NCBI GenBank assembly: GCA_023269675.1
Contig: JAHFSX010000046.1
Span: 1 to 47,074, forward strand
Length of the DNA: 47,074 nucleotides
Source of the DNA: Verrucomicrobiota bacterium
GTDB lineage: Bacteria > Verrucomicrobiota > Kiritimatiellia > RFP12 > UBA1067
Direction: 5' to 3'
Of this stretch, positions 20,821 through 29,091 are shown one piece after another. Both the position numbers and the translations under genes were made by a program. Numbering within the stretch: the first letter of the stretch is position 1; every line of letters starts with the position of its first letter. The notes beneath the pieces are model-generated. The model ran no database searches. It was not told the origin of the DNA and was given only the letters and a program-made list of their open reading frames with translations.

Positions 20821-21900
20821 ATGGACTCTACTACGATGAAGGGCACGGTCCAGGGTTATTTCGACCGGGCTTTCGATGAGATGACCGACAAGGAGCTTGA
20901 AACCCCGCTCGCCAACAGCGGCCTAGGTGTCAAAGCCAAACTGGCCCCGAATTCGGGGACGTTCGTCCAGTTCCGCAAGTTCGGCGATCTGGCGCTGGCG
21001 ACCGAAACGACCAACGACTCGCCCAAGATGTACGGCGAGACCGAGGAGCCGAGCGCCTCGATGGTCGTGCCTGACGACATCTTCCAGGTTTCCACGCAGG
21101 ACCTCGCCGGGTATCTGTCCTTCCGCCCGAAGCTGCTGCTGCAGGACCCCTCGGACATCATGGCGGTCTCCAAGCGCCGCCTCAACCGCTGGGTGCGCCG
21201 CATGATCCACACGGTCGTCAACGACCGTTTCGTCCGGCCCCTGGCCGTGGCGGTGACGAACCTCGACAGCGCCTATGTGGCGGCACCGAAGCCGTTCCGC
21301 GTGATCTACGCGGGCGGCGCGGCGGCCTTCGCCGGCATGCGCGAGGACAGTTTCGTGACCATCGCCGACATCTTCCGGGGCGCGGCTCTGCTGCGCAACG
21401 GCAAGGTGCCCTCCATCGACGGGCGCTATGCCTGCGTAATGGACTCCGCCGGCATCGAGCAGATCAAGTTCGGCGACTCCAAGTTCACCGACCTCATCAA
21501 GGGGTTCGAGGACAAGAACAACCGCGTGTTCGGCGCGGGCGACATGATCGACTACGGCGGCGTGGCCTTCGTGCGTCAGGACGATCCCTACCGCTGCAAC
21601 CTGCCCGACGTGGGCGGCGCGGTGCAGACCCGCTGCAACGCGGGCAAGGTGCGCGTCGCGCATCTCTTCGGCGCGAACGCCTTCGGTTATCTGGATCTCG
21701 GCGAGGCGGGCTCCCCGACGCGCCGGACCCTGGCCCCGACGTTCAAATGCCAAGACATCACGATCACCGGCACCCTGCTGACCTGCGCCGTGCGCATGGG
21801 CTTCCAGTCGATGGTGATCGAGCGCAACTTCGGCCTCAACCTGGCCTACACCTCGGCGTTCGACGAGGTGCCGACCGACCTCCCCGACGAGGCTGTCTAA
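20821..21900 (+). CDS. Major capsid protein, N4-gp56 type
   Basis: The 359-residue protein has the N4-gp56-family layout: an N-terminal arm with GTVQGYFDRAFDEMTDKELE, then KFGDLALATETTNDSPKMYGETEEPSA and FQVSTQDLAGYLSF, a helical middle VSKRRLNRWVRRMIHTVVNDR, and C-terminal VGGAVQTRCNAGKVRVAHLFGANAFGYLDLG. It would assume the HK97 fold and build the icosahedral shell. A strong AAAGGAGG site precedes ATG at 20821. Its normal partner the scaffold gene lies 1.7 kb upstream, separated by inserted leftward genes. Length is usual for the family. No decay seen. Confidence 0.85.
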   Translation: MDSTTMKGTVQGYFDRAFDEMTDKELETPLANSGLGVKAKLAPNSGTFVQFRKFGDLALATETTNDSPKMYGETEEPSASMVVPDDIFQVSTQDLAGYLSFRPKLLLQDPSDIMAVSKRRLNRWVRRMIHTVVNDRFVRPLAVAVTNLDSAYVAAPKPFRVIYAGGAAAFAGMREDSFVTIADIFRGAALLRNGKVPSIDGRYACVMDSAGIEQIKFGDSKFTDLIKGFEDKNNRVFGAGDMIDYGGVAFVRQDDPYRCNLPDVGGAVQTRCNAGKVRVAHLFGANAFGYLDLGEAGSPTRRTLAPTFKCQDITITGTLLTCAVRMGFQSMVIERNFGLNLAYTSAFDEVPTDLPDEAV

Positions 21901-21957
21901 TCCACCGGGGGCGGCAACGCCCCCTTGCTTCTGAACCGACTGCTCAAAGGAGTTTTC

Positions 21958-22533
21958 ATGAACAAGATCAACGTCACGACCGTTTCTGCGGTCGCCACCT
22001 CGGCCACCGTCGTACAGGCGGTGATTCCCGAGTATCAGAAATCCAAGGCGGTCATCCGCCGCTTCTCCGCGCTCGGTAACGACGCCGCGTGCGCGTGCAA
22101 CTTCTATGTCCCCAAAGCCTGCCGCGGCTTCCGTCTGCCGTTGGCGCTGGCCACGGCGGGAACCACGCTGCGTATCCCCGTGGACGTGGCGGGCGGGCAT
22201 GTCTTCAAGGGCCACACGCTGGCCTCCACCGACCTGCTCTGCCTCCTGACTCCGACCGGCTGGAAAGTCGTTTCCGCGACGTACGCGGACAACTCCGGGC
22301 AGACCTACTGCACGGCCACGATCACGGCGGTCGGCGCGATCCCGGTCAACACCGTGTGTTACGTCGTCGTCCCCGCGACCGACAAGATCGCCGGCGTGCC
22401 GGTGATCGGCGCGGCGCAGGTGAGCGTCGAGGATCTGCTTTCGGGCGACACCGGCGTTCCCGTGATCTTCGACATCGTGGCGACCTCGGCCAAGGTCACA
22501 ACCGCCGCCGCGCTGGTGGAGTACTGGGCCTGA
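21958..22533 (+). CDS. Probable capsid decoration or head protein
   Basis: The 191-residue product is rich in beta-branched residues and small residues, with no transmembrane helix and no known catalytic motif, as in capsid decoration or head-fibre proteins. AAAGGAG lies nine bases upstream of ATG at 21958. The immediate position after the major capsid gene supports a structural role. The assignment rests on position and composition only. Confidence 0.55.
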   Translation: MNKINVTTVSAVATSATVVQAVIPEYQKSKAVIRRFSALGNDAACACNFYVPKACRGFRLPLALATAGTTLRIPVDVAGGHVFKGHTLASTDLLCLLTPTGWKVVSATYADNSGQTYCTATITAVGAIPVNTVCYVVVPATDKIAGVPVIGAAQVSVEDLLSGDTGVPVIFDIVATSAKVTTAAALVEYWA

Positions 22534-22547
22534 TTATCATGGGTACC

Positions 22548-22594
22548 CCCGCCGCCCGTTCCGCGTTTCTCTCTTGTCGCGGGCGGGCGGCGGG
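22548..22594 (+). terminator. Hairpin between decoration and adaptor genes
   Basis: CCCGCCGCCCG (22548-22558) and CGGGCGGCGGG (22584-22594) pair perfectly around a 25-base loop and are followed by TTCTCTT. It may attenuate transcription after the abundant capsid products. Confidence 0.6.
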
Positions 22595-22612
22595 TTCTCT
22601 TAGGAAACAGCC

Positions 22613-23356
22613 ATGACTGCCGGAACAATCGTATCGAACGCCTGCAAACAGGCCGGGCTTGTCGAGGACGGGACAACGACCTCCATTGTCTCGACGCTGG
22701 GGATCGGCACGCTGTCTATCGGCGGCGGGCTCACGGCGGCGGCAGGCACGGTCCCGACCACGGCCGCCGAGATCGGCCTGGCCATTCTCAACCGCTGGTA
22801 CCTCTACGCGTGGCAGCGCTATCCGCACCGCGATATCAAGATCGCGAATGCGGAAGTCTCTGTTGCGGCGGGTGCCGTGGCCGTGGATCTGCCGACCGAG
22901 ATGGACGTCATCCGCTCGGTGCGCATCGCGGGCGGGGCGTTGCTGCCGCTCTCCGAAGTGCGCGAGGCCGACTTCGCGGCGATCTACGCCGACGCGCCGG
23001 GAACGCCCGTGGCCTACGTCCAGTTGGCCGACGGCGTGACGGCCGACGAGATACCCCTGCCGGTACGGCGCATCCGCCTGGCCCCGCTGCCGGTCGCCCC
23101 GCTCACGCTTCACGTGAACGGTCTCAAGCGCTTCGTGCCGCTTTCGAGCAACGACACGCCGCTGCTTCCTAAGTTCGAGGCCGCGCTGTTCTACTACGTG
23201 TTGTCCGAACTCTGCGGCTACACCAAAGACGCGGTTCAACAGAAATCCGCCCTGGCGCTGGCCGTAGACCATTTTGATAACGCCCTGAACTGCGAGACCG
23301 GCGGCGACGCGTGCGATGACGTGTGCGTCCCTCTCCATAGTTTCGCCAATGGCTGA
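22613..23356 (+). CDS. Head-tail adaptor-like protein
   Basis: The 247-residue product begins with helical segments (VSNACKQAGLV, then ILNRWYLYAWQRYPHRDIKIANAEV) and contains LPTEMDVIRSVRIAGGALLPLSEVREADF, a pattern seen in podovirus head-completion (gp4-like) adaptors that dock under the portal ring. It is the last gene in the head module that resembles a virion core protein; no tail tube, tape measure or baseplate gene follows. ATG at 22613; no strong ribosome-binding site, and translation could be coupled to the upstream gene. Confidence 0.6.
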   Translation: MTAGTIVSNACKQAGLVEDGTTTSIVSTLGIGTLSIGGGLTAAAGTVPTTAAEIGLAILNRWYLYAWQRYPHRDIKIANAEVSVAAGAVAVDLPTEMDVIRSVRIAGGALLPLSEVREADFAAIYADAPGTPVAYVQLADGVTADEIPLPVRRIRLAPLPVAPLTLHVNGLKRFVPLSSNDTPLLPKFEAALFYYVLSELCGYTKDAVQQKSALALAVDHFDNALNCETGGDACDDVCVPLHSFANG

Positions 23357-23392
23357 AACACCTAACTCTTCCCTCTCCGAAAGGAGTATCCC

Positions 23393-23647
23393 ATGTCTGC
23401 AAATTCGATTTTCGCGCAAGCGATCAAGACCGGCAATTCGGTCATCACCGTGACGGCCGACGGCGTTGAATACGTCGCTGAGGCCATTCCCTTCGCTTCC
23501 CCCGCCGCCGAGGCGTGGAAGTGCTACGCGAGCTTCCCCATCGAGGGCGGCCGTTTCATCAAGCACGCCCCCGGTCTGCACGCCCCCGGCTGGAACGGCG
23601 AGAACCTGCCGGGCCTCAACTACCTTCCCCAACAACCCGCCCCCTAA
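23393..23647 (+). CDS. Small structural-module protein, unknown function
   Basis: The 84-residue product has a beta-rich start (IKTGNSVITVTADGVEYVAEA) and an aromatic/Gly-rich end (APGWNGENLPGLNYLP) with no membrane segment. ATG at 23393 after AAAGGAG. It lies tightly between the adaptor and the secreted protein gene. The composition is compatible with a small virion or head-decoration protein, but no family is recognised. Confidence 0.55.
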   Translation: MSANSIFAQAIKTGNSVITVTADGVEYVAEAIPFASPAAEAWKCYASFPIEGGRFIKHAPGLHAPGWNGENLPGLNYLPQQPAP

Positions 23648-23658
23648 AGGAGCACCAC

Positions 23659-24558
23659 ATGAAACGTACCCTGCTTGCCATCACTCTTACTGCTGTCGCC
23701 CTCGCCTGCCTCGCGGGCCTTGACTATTCCGACATCGTGAAATGGGGCCTATTGCGCCGCTCTGATCTTCCTGCCGAAGGCTACCGGATGGAGGTCGTCA
23801 CCAACCGCACGCCCTCGTACGCGTGGACGCTGAATGGCTATTTCGAATACGACGCCGGCAACGAGACCTACCCGACGGCGCTCAGCGTTTCCAATCTGGA
23901 GATCCCCGGCCTCCCCAAGACGCTCTTCATGGACGGCATGAACGGAATGGTGCCCGTGCCTGAGCAAGGATACATCGTCGGTGCTTTTGACAATGGCGAG
24001 GGGACCAGCGGTGTCGGCGTGCTGAACAGCGAAGACCATTTCGGCTCGGCGGGCTTCTACTCTACCGATAGCGTGGACGGGGCTGGCTTCAATTTCTCGC
24101 AGGGTGTGGCGAATTACTATTGGGGCGGCATGACGCTAACCCGCGCCGACTATCCCGATATCTTGACCGTGACCACGAATTACTACGCCACGGGCGGCGG
24201 CGCGGTTCTGCGAGACTCGCGGAACCCCCGGAAGTCCGTCCGGTTGGTGGACGGCGCGTTGCTCTTGCTGGAAGAGATCCCGGCGCATTGGGAGTTTCAA
24301 GGGCAGCCCTGCTTCGGACTGTCCAACCCGCTCACGCCTTTCAGCGGGAACCTCGCCGGTTACACCTGGGCCACCGAGACGGCAGGCGACCCGCCTTACC
24401 TCTATTACGCGCTATACGATGAGAACAGCATGCGTAAATTTGCCACAGAATCGTTCACCGGTGTAACGACCTCGCTCAACTTCTACCCGGACTTTGAGCC
24501 TTACGACGTCGTCCCCATGATCTACGTCGGCCCGTCCGTGACAACCAACTCTCTCTAA
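23659..24558 (+). CDS. Exported protein of unknown function in the virion module
   Basis: The 299-residue product begins MKRTLLAITLTAVALACLAG, a signal peptide with a possible cleavage after LAG or a Cys-containing segment, followed by a beta-rich domain with many Tyr/Trp/Gly/Asn (SYAWTLNGYFEYDAGNETYP, NYYWGGMTLTRADY). ATG at 23659 is preceded by AAAGGAGC. An export signal is unusual for a phage virion protein, which should stay in the cytoplasm. It might be a surface-exposed protein altering the host envelope (superinfection exclusion) or a cargo gene. No enzyme motif recognised. Confidence 0.6.
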   Translation: MKRTLLAITLTAVALACLAGLDYSDIVKWGLLRRSDLPAEGYRMEVVTNRTPSYAWTLNGYFEYDAGNETYPTALSVSNLEIPGLPKTLFMDGMNGMVPVPEQGYIVGAFDNGEGTSGVGVLNSEDHFGSAGFYSTDSVDGAGFNFSQGVANYYWGGMTLTRADYPDILTVTTNYYATGGGAVLRDSRNPRKSVRLVDGALLLLEEIPAHWEFQGQPCFGLSNPLTPFSGNLAGYTWATETAGDPPYLYYALYDENSMRKFATESFTGVTTSLNFYPDFEPYDVVPMIYVGPSVTTNSL

Positions 24559-24574
24559 GCAGGAGGTCTCCGCC

Positions 24575-24817
24575 ATGGCCCCGCACGAGTGCATCCAGAA
24601 AAAACCCGTCGAGGATCTGACGGCCCAATGCGACCGCGTGGAGAAGGAAATCTACGTCGGTCGCGAAGGGCGGCAGCCGGTCCTCGTCCGGATCGACCGC
24701 TGCGAGCGCATCGCCAACGCGCTGACGTACGTCTCGACCGCGCTCCTGATCTCCGTTCTCGTGGCAGCCGGTTCCCTGCTGTGGCAGGCGGTTGTCCAGC
24801 ACGCCACCGGCAAATGA
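24575..24817 (+). CDS. Small membrane protein, holin-like
   Basis: The 80-residue product has a charged N-terminal part and one hydrophobic helix near residues 50-71 (ALTYVSTALLISVLVAAGSLL), followed by a short tail. Size, single helix and location after the structural genes resemble class III holins or phage hemolysin-like proteins that sit in the inner membrane. No endolysin gene is visible beside it. ATG at 24575 with AGGAGG. The alternative is an unrelated small membrane protein. Confidence 0.5.
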   Translation: MAPHECIQKKPVEDLTAQCDRVEKEIYVGREGRQPVLVRIDRCERIANALTYVSTALLISVLVAAGSLLWQAVVQHATGK

Positions 24818-24842
24818 ACATTCCCAACCCAAAGGCTGTCCT

Positions 24843-25196
24843 ATGAAACTACTCCTTCTCTCCTGGCTCAAAGCCAACTGGCTGAGCGTCGGCAAGTGGC
24901 TGCTGGCCGGTGCCGACTGGGCAGGCATCCTGTCCCACGTCTTTTCCTACCTGCTCAAGCTGGCCCTGCAGAGCGGGCGGTACGATTCCGTCCGCCTGCT
25001 CGCGTCCCGCGTGATCGAGCAGGCGCGTTTCGTTCTCGCCGTCACGGATGACGGCGTGGTGTCCAAGGAAGAGGCCGAGAAAGCCGTCGCCACCGCGCGG
25101 CGGCTCTTCGACGCCTGGGCGGCTGGCGAGGGTAAAGGCGTCACCCGGCCAATCGTCGATGAACTACGAGACGCCGTAGGTGAGGTGACCCAGTGA
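24843..25196 (+). CDS. Small protein with hydrophobic N-terminus, unknown
   Basis: The 117-residue product begins MKLLLLSWLKANWLSVGKWLLAGADWAG, a Trp-rich amphipathic or membrane-associated segment, and continues as a charged helical domain (VIEQARFVLAVTDDGVVSKEEAEKAV). The later part resembles phage proteins adjoining holins. Its TGA overlaps the GTG start of the next gene (GTGA), so the two are coupled. Function unknown; a membrane-lysis accessory is one possibility. Confidence 0.5.
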   Translation: MKLLLLSWLKANWLSVGKWLLAGADWAGILSHVFSYLLKLALQSGRYDSVRLLASRVIEQARFVLAVTDDGVVSKEEAEKAVATARRLFDAWAAGEGKGVTRPIVDELRDAVGEVTQ

Positions 25197-25780
25197 AGAA
25201 GTGCAAAGAGTGTTCCCCCAAACCCGTGAGCCCCAAGACCGAGGTGCGAGACAAGCGCGACGCCGTGCGCGACAAGGCCCGCGGCAAACGCGCCGTTCTG
25301 CGCGGCGCGGCCACAGCCGCAAGTTGCCTCATGATGGCAGCCGTGCTCGGCTGCGCGACGGCCACGCCGTCCAGCAAGTCGCAGACCTCCAAGGCCTGCG
25401 GCAACACCATCACGGTCAACCTCAACCTGGCTCTTGCCACCAACGCCCTCGCGTGCGCGGCCATGCCCGGCGGCGTCACGATCAGCCTGAGCGATCTCAT
25501 CGGCACCCAGGTGCAGAGCGCAGACGCCGGCGGCAACGAGTCCGTGAGCCAGACCGCCACGCCCTCCAACACCCCCGGCATCGTGGGCGACAAGCCCATC
25601 GAGACTATCGGCGAGGTCGGCAAGACCGCACTCACAGGCGGCACCTCCACCGTCCTCAAGCAGGCCGCCAATGCTGTCGGGATCTCCGGAACCGCCACTC
25701 CTGCCGTCGAAAAGACCGTCCAGTCTGCCACCGGCACCGCCTGTGCCGATGGTTCGTGCGCGGTGCCCGCCGTCAAGTAG
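25193..25780 (+). CDS. Lipoprotein-like protein at the end of the structural operon
   Basis: The 195-residue product begins with 35 very basic residues, then a hydrophobic segment GAATAASCLMMAAVLGCATA, where VLGC resembles a lipobox. The rest is Thr/Ala/Gly-rich with no known domain. A shorter start inside the frame would give a normal lipoprotein signal, but the GTG at 25193 overlapping the upstream TGA is the obvious coupled start. Spanin-like outer-membrane lipoproteins often follow holins, which is the best guess, not established. A terminator hairpin follows. Confidence 0.5.
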   Translation: MKKCKECSPKPVSPKTEVRDKRDAVRDKARGKRAVLRGAATAASCLMMAAVLGCATATPSSKSQTSKACGNTITVNLNLALATNALACAAMPGGVTISLSDLIGTQVQSADAGGNESVSQTATPSNTPGIVGDKPIETIGEVGKTALTGGTSTVLKQAANAVGISGTATPAVEKTVQSATGTACADGSCAVPAVK

Positions 25781-25803
25781 GCCAGCTCAACGGTCCACTA
25801 TTT

Positions 25804-25850
25804 CCGCCGCCGCTGGATTCTATTCCACGGCGGCGGCATCGTTTTTAGAG
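25804..25850 (+). terminator. Terminator at the end of the rightward structural operon
   Basis: CCGCCGCCG and CGGCGGCGG form a strong stem that continues through TGGA/TTCCA into a small loop, and the stem is followed by CATCGTTTTT. It lies 24 bases after the lipoprotein-like gene. Confidence 0.7.
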
Positions 25851-25869
25851 TGCAGTAATTCGCTTGTTC

Positions 25870-25918
25870 TGTTGCAGATAACACATTTCTTATCAACACT
25901 GTTGCAATTTCAGCAACA
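25870..25918 (+). promoter_or_regulatory. Operator-like repeats ahead of the toxin-antitoxin genes
   Basis: TGTTGCA occurs at 25870-25876 and 25900-25906, 30 bp apart, and TGTTGC at 25900 forms an inverted repeat with GCAACA at 25913-25918. AT-rich sequence (TAAATTAA) follows. This is the expected site for autoregulation by the antitoxin. Confidence 0.55.
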
Positions 25919-25966
25919 CTACTGTAAATTAATTTCCGTCAACTCACACAGAAGCGAGATAAGTGA

Positions 25967-26368
25967 ATGGCTGAAATGTGGGACATAAGTGACGCTCTGG
26001 CCGAGAACAACAGGTTCAAGGCGTTCGGCAAGAAACATCCGCTGGAATTGGCGGCCTGCTTCTCGAACCTCGACCATATCGTTGCGTTGCTGAACCGGCA
26101 TGGGAACGTCGGCGCTTTTCAGGTCGGCTTCTTCCGTTCCGAAGGGGAGAGCGTCTACCGGATCGGCCAGACTGGCGTCAAGCATGCCGTTGAAACGCGC
26201 CTGTACGTGTACGTCTACACCATCGGGCGCACCCTGTATGTCCTTACCATCGGCGACAAGACGCAGCAGGCGGACGACATTCGCCGCTGCAAAGAAATCG
26301 TAAGAACGTTTGAAAAAGGAGCACACCATGAGCAAGAAAAACACGACCACGGCCATGCTGGCGGCTAG
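25967..26368 (+). CDS. RelE/HigB-type toxin
   Basis: The 133-residue product has the killer-protein pattern: an N-terminal helical half, beta strands VYRIGQTG, ETRLYVYVYTIGRTLYVLTIG, then DKTQQADDIRRCKEIVR, the typical DK-x-Q-x2-DI helix. Such toxins cleave mRNA on the ribosome. ATG at 25967. The C-terminus overlaps the antitoxin gene by 41 bases. The order toxin before XRE antitoxin is as in higBA. No residue change that would clearly kill activity. Confidence 0.7.
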   Translation: MAEMWDISDALAENNRFKAFGKKHPLELAACFSNLDHIVALLNRHGNVGAFQVGFFRSEGESVYRIGQTGVKHAVETRLYVYVYTIGRTLYVLTIGDKTQQADDIRRCKEIVRTFEKGAHHEQEKHDHGHAGG

Positions 26369-26897
26369 CCTGACCGGCGACCCGGAGGCGGCGGCGCGTG
26401 TTGCGGCTCATCAGGCCGAGACGCGCTTCGTGCGGACGCTGATCGACATGCGTGTCGAGAAGAAGCTTTCGCAGCGGGATCTCGCCAAAAAGATGGGCGT
26501 CGGCCCCAGCAAGGTCTGCCGCATGGAGGCCTGCAACGACAAGGAGCTGAACTTGGGCGACGTGATGCTCTACTCGAAAGCCCTTGGCGTGAACATGTCC
26601 GTCCTGTTTGACGATCCGGCGCTGCCTGCGGCGGATCTCATCAAACATCACGTTTTTGCTGTGCATGACCTACTCGAAAAATTGATGAAACTCGCCCACA
26701 CCGTCGGCGGGGATGATACCATCTCGGGCAAGATCAAGCAGTTTTACGGCGAAGTGCTTTTCAATTTCACACTCGGGCTCGGCAACAGTTTTTCGAAACT
26801 GCCAGGCGGATCACCTATCCGGTTGGATGGGGCGGAGCCAACCAAGTCGGGCTCACCCGCAAAAAGCGCGTCTGCGCGTCTCGCCGTGAAGGCGTGA
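26328..26897 (+). CDS. XRE-family antitoxin / HTH regulator
   Basis: The 189-residue protein has an XRE helix-turn-helix (KKLSQRDLAKKMGVGPSKVCRMEACND) at about residues 45-72, followed by a helical dimerisation part and a long C-terminal tail. It would neutralise the toxin encoded in the overlapping upstream gene and repress the pair. ATG at 26328 has AAAAGGAG six bases upstream; an in-frame upstream start at 26310 lies inside the site and is unlikely. The antitoxin is longer than the usual 100 residues, with an extra 90-residue tail of unknown role. Confidence 0.75.
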   Translation: MSKKNTTTAMLAASLTGDPEAAARVAAHQAETRFVRTLIDMRVEKKLSQRDLAKKMGVGPSKVCRMEACNDKELNLGDVMLYSKALGVNMSVLFDDPALPAADLIKHHVFAVHDLLEKLMKLAHTVGGDDTISGKIKQFYGEVLFNFTLGLGNSFSKLPGGSPIRLDGAEPTKSGSPAKSASARLAVKA

Positions 26898-26928
26898 CCG
26901 CTATATGCGGCGGCGCGCATAGCAGTAC

Positions 26929-27930
26929 CTACACGGTCCAGCAAACATCATCGTCGACCAAGTACTCGTTGAGCAAGGCCTCTGCGATGTATCCGCCAAA
27001 CTCGCGTTCATAATCGCCGAACGCCATGATAAAGGCTGATTCATGATAGGAGGCTTCTTTGATAGAGACTGAATCTATAATCGCCATCTCTGGATAGACC
27101 TTCTTGCCGAGAAGTTCTGCAATCCATTTTACGCGTCTCTCACTTCCCGGACACACGACATGTTGTACAAGGCGTCGTGCAGGATCGCGGCTCTTTCCTA
27201 TATAGCGCACCTTGAGCCCATGTTGCCCTCTTTCGAAGAGCGCGTAAATGCGTGTCTTGCCCTTCGGTGCGGGCGGGTAAAAGCCTCTGTAGCTGACCAC
27301 ATCACATTCACCCTCATAGAACCTTTCGCATTTCTTTCTTGCCTGTGCGTCAGGATAAGGCGGCCGAACATGAAAGCAACGGAGCCATGCACTTTTTAGA
27401 GCCGAGAGATAAGAATCACTGGCGCGGTGAGTGAAATCCAAGTAAAGGTAATAGTCGCCAAATCGGCTTGCCCTGCGAGGCCAAGTTTTATCATCGAAAG
27501 CGTCTCTTGCAAGTTTTCCGATGTCCGTTAGCGAACGTGTTTGGCGAAACAGCCATTTGGTGAACGGGCTTGGCCGAACCCTTTTCCACGCATCTTTCGG
27601 CGAACAGACCTTCATGTTGAAAAACGCATTGGGATAATACGCATCTATCGCCTTCGCCTTGTATCCCAACTCTACCGCAGCTTTTACGAAAGCCCCGTTC
27701 GACACATACGTCTTCTCACACTTTGCGTCTCGCGCCTGACTCTCAACCTCCGTCTTGAGCGTGTACGAGCCCTCATCGAAATTGTATGCGGATTGACGCC
27801 GGCAATACTTGCAGATCCACTCCTTACAACGTTCGATCTCATCCCTGTTCGGAGCCGGATGTTTTTGCGGATCGAAGAGTGTTGCGGAAATCAGGCCATC
27901 GTCAGTCACTACGCAATCTCTTTGTCTCAT
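26929..27930 (-). CDS. GIY-YIG nuclease-like protein with YozE-like domain
   Basis: The 333-residue product starts at ATG 27928-27930 (GGAAGG site); an in-frame TTG at 27951 is less likely. N-terminus: a Cys cluster CKEWICKYCRRQ, then KTYVSNGAFVKAAVELGYKAKAI followed by YYPNAFFNM, a segment often seen ahead of YozE domains. Middle: FTKWLFRQTRSLTDIGKLARDAF and DKTWPRRASRFGDYYLYL, a YozE/SAM-like domain. C-terminus (about 225-333): IYALFERGQHGLKVRYIGKSRDPARRL, a GIY-YIG module in which YALF stands for GIY, followed by RYIGKS. Gly-Ile-Tyr is degenerate, but Arg is present, as in active nucleases. It is the last gene of the leftward mod-res-DUF4062 operon and may be a nuclease effector of that defence island. 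Confidence 0.65.
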   Translation of the reverse strand: MRQRDCVVTDDGLISATLFDPQKHPAPNRDEIERCKEWICKYCRRQSAYNFDEGSYTLKTEVESQARDAKCEKTYVSNGAFVKAAVELGYKAKAIDAYYPNAFFNMKVCSPKDAWKRVRPSPFTKWLFRQTRSLTDIGKLARDAFDDKTWPRRASRFGDYYLYLDFTHRASDSYLSALKSAWLRCFHVRPPYPDAQARKKCERFYEGECDVVSYRGFYPPAPKGKTRIYALFERGQHGLKVRYIGKSRDPARRLVQHVVCPGSERRVKWIAELLGKKVYPEMAIIDSVSIKEASYHESAFIMAFGDYEREFGGYIAEALLNEYLVDDDVCWTV

Positions 27931-27974
27931 TACAGGCGCCTTCCCTTCCAAAACACGCGAAGACCCTAACGCGA

Positions 27975-29078
27975 TTAGCGACCATCCGAATCTCGGCTAA
28001 CCACGCCATAAACGCGTTCCAAGTCTTTCTTCGACAAGTTTTTCAGAGACGTGAAAGGCCGCTTCATTTTCAGGCGACTCGAAACTTCCGGGTAGTAATC
28101 CGCGTTGGTACGCCCCATTTCGCTCATCCGCGCCTTGATGAATGCGTAGGCGTTGTTTCGCCACTCATCAGGGGCGGCAGTCTTGTAACCGATTCTCTGC
28201 ATTTTCCGCTGCTGTTCATACCATGCTTGGGCATCACCCATTTTGGAGGAAGGCAATAGGTCACGCTTGGGGATGTTGAAAGCGTTGTTGAACATCTTTC
28301 CCCATTTCCCGAACGCACGGTCGCGTGCGATACCGGTGTCACCCTCGGCCAGTGTCTCAATCCATTCGCCGATCTGTTTCAGCTCCTCTGCGCTGACGCA
28401 TCCGGGAGTCGGCGCAATCGTGATCTTGGGTTTCTGAGAACGAACATTGAGCGTGTTGACAAAACCGGCCTGGAAGTTTCCACGCCCACCGCGCTGCGAT
28501 TGGTTGAGCGTTGTGTTTGTTTCGGTACGCGGCCGTTCCGCTTTTCCCGATTCGTCCGTCTTGGAGGTGTCGGGTGCCAGCAGTTCGCCGACGGACTGCA
28601 GCAGTTGCCGTGTGAATTTCTCGCGGAACTCGTCATGGGATTCAAATTCTTCGACCAGCCCAAGGAAACGGAGTTTGCATTTGAACGTGTCGAGATTAGA
28701 CAATTGAACGGTGTCCATCGGCCCTGTTTTAAACCGTTTGGAAAAATAGACCATGACGCGCTTGGTCAACGTGTGCGCCCGCTTGATTTCCTCTTCGGTT
28801 CCAGAGTCATACACCCCCGTCGAAGAGCCGAAACGGTTCCAAAAGACGGCAACAACAATATCCGCCTTGTCAACGATTTGCCTATTCAGGACTGCTTGCG
28901 GGCGTTGTGCGAGATCGGGACTGGCGTTCTCTCGCCAATGGAGCGGCTGTAACAGGATTCCGCGACCGTCCAGTTCCCCATCGGAGAGTGCGCAGATGAC
29001 ACGCTTGGCAATGCCGATTTCCTCTTCCACATCCGAAGGACCACAGAGGGCGATTTGGATAAGTTTGACGGTTTTCAT
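27975..29078 (-). CDS. DUF4062-like protein with ORF6C-like C-terminus, defence-operon member
   Basis: From ATG at 29076-29078, 13 bases after the res stop codon, the product is 367 residues. The N-terminal 150 match DUF4062: KLIQIALCGPSDVEEEIGIA, then LHWRENASPDLAQRPQAVLN, IVDKADIVVAVFWNRFGS and GTEEEIKRAHTLTKRVMVYF, a SLOG/TIR-like fold proposed to bind or cleave nucleotides. A charged linker follows. The C-terminal 120 residues (AFGKWGKMFNNAFNIPKRDLL, then QAWYEQQ) resemble the ORF6C domain of phage anti-repressors. This combination between a type III restriction gene and a GIY-YIG gene is unusual. A sensor or abortive-infection effector role is inferred from neighbours only. Confidence 0.6.
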   Translation of the reverse strand: MKTVKLIQIALCGPSDVEEEIGIAKRVICALSDGELDGRGILLQPLHWRENASPDLAQRPQAVLNRQIVDKADIVVAVFWNRFGSSTGVYDSGTEEEIKRAHTLTKRVMVYFSKRFKTGPMDTVQLSNLDTFKCKLRFLGLVEEFESHDEFREKFTRQLLQSVGELLAPDTSKTDESGKAERPRTETNTTLNQSQRGGRGNFQAGFVNTLNVRSQKPKITIAPTPGCVSAEELKQIGEWIETLAEGDTGIARDRAFGKWGKMFNNAFNIPKRDLLPSSKMGDAQAWYEQQRKMQRIGYKTAAPDEWRNNAYAFIKARMSEMGRTNADYYPEVSSRLKMKRPFTSLKNLSKKDLERVYGVVSRDSDGR

Positions 29079-29091
29079 GCTGGCCCACCCC

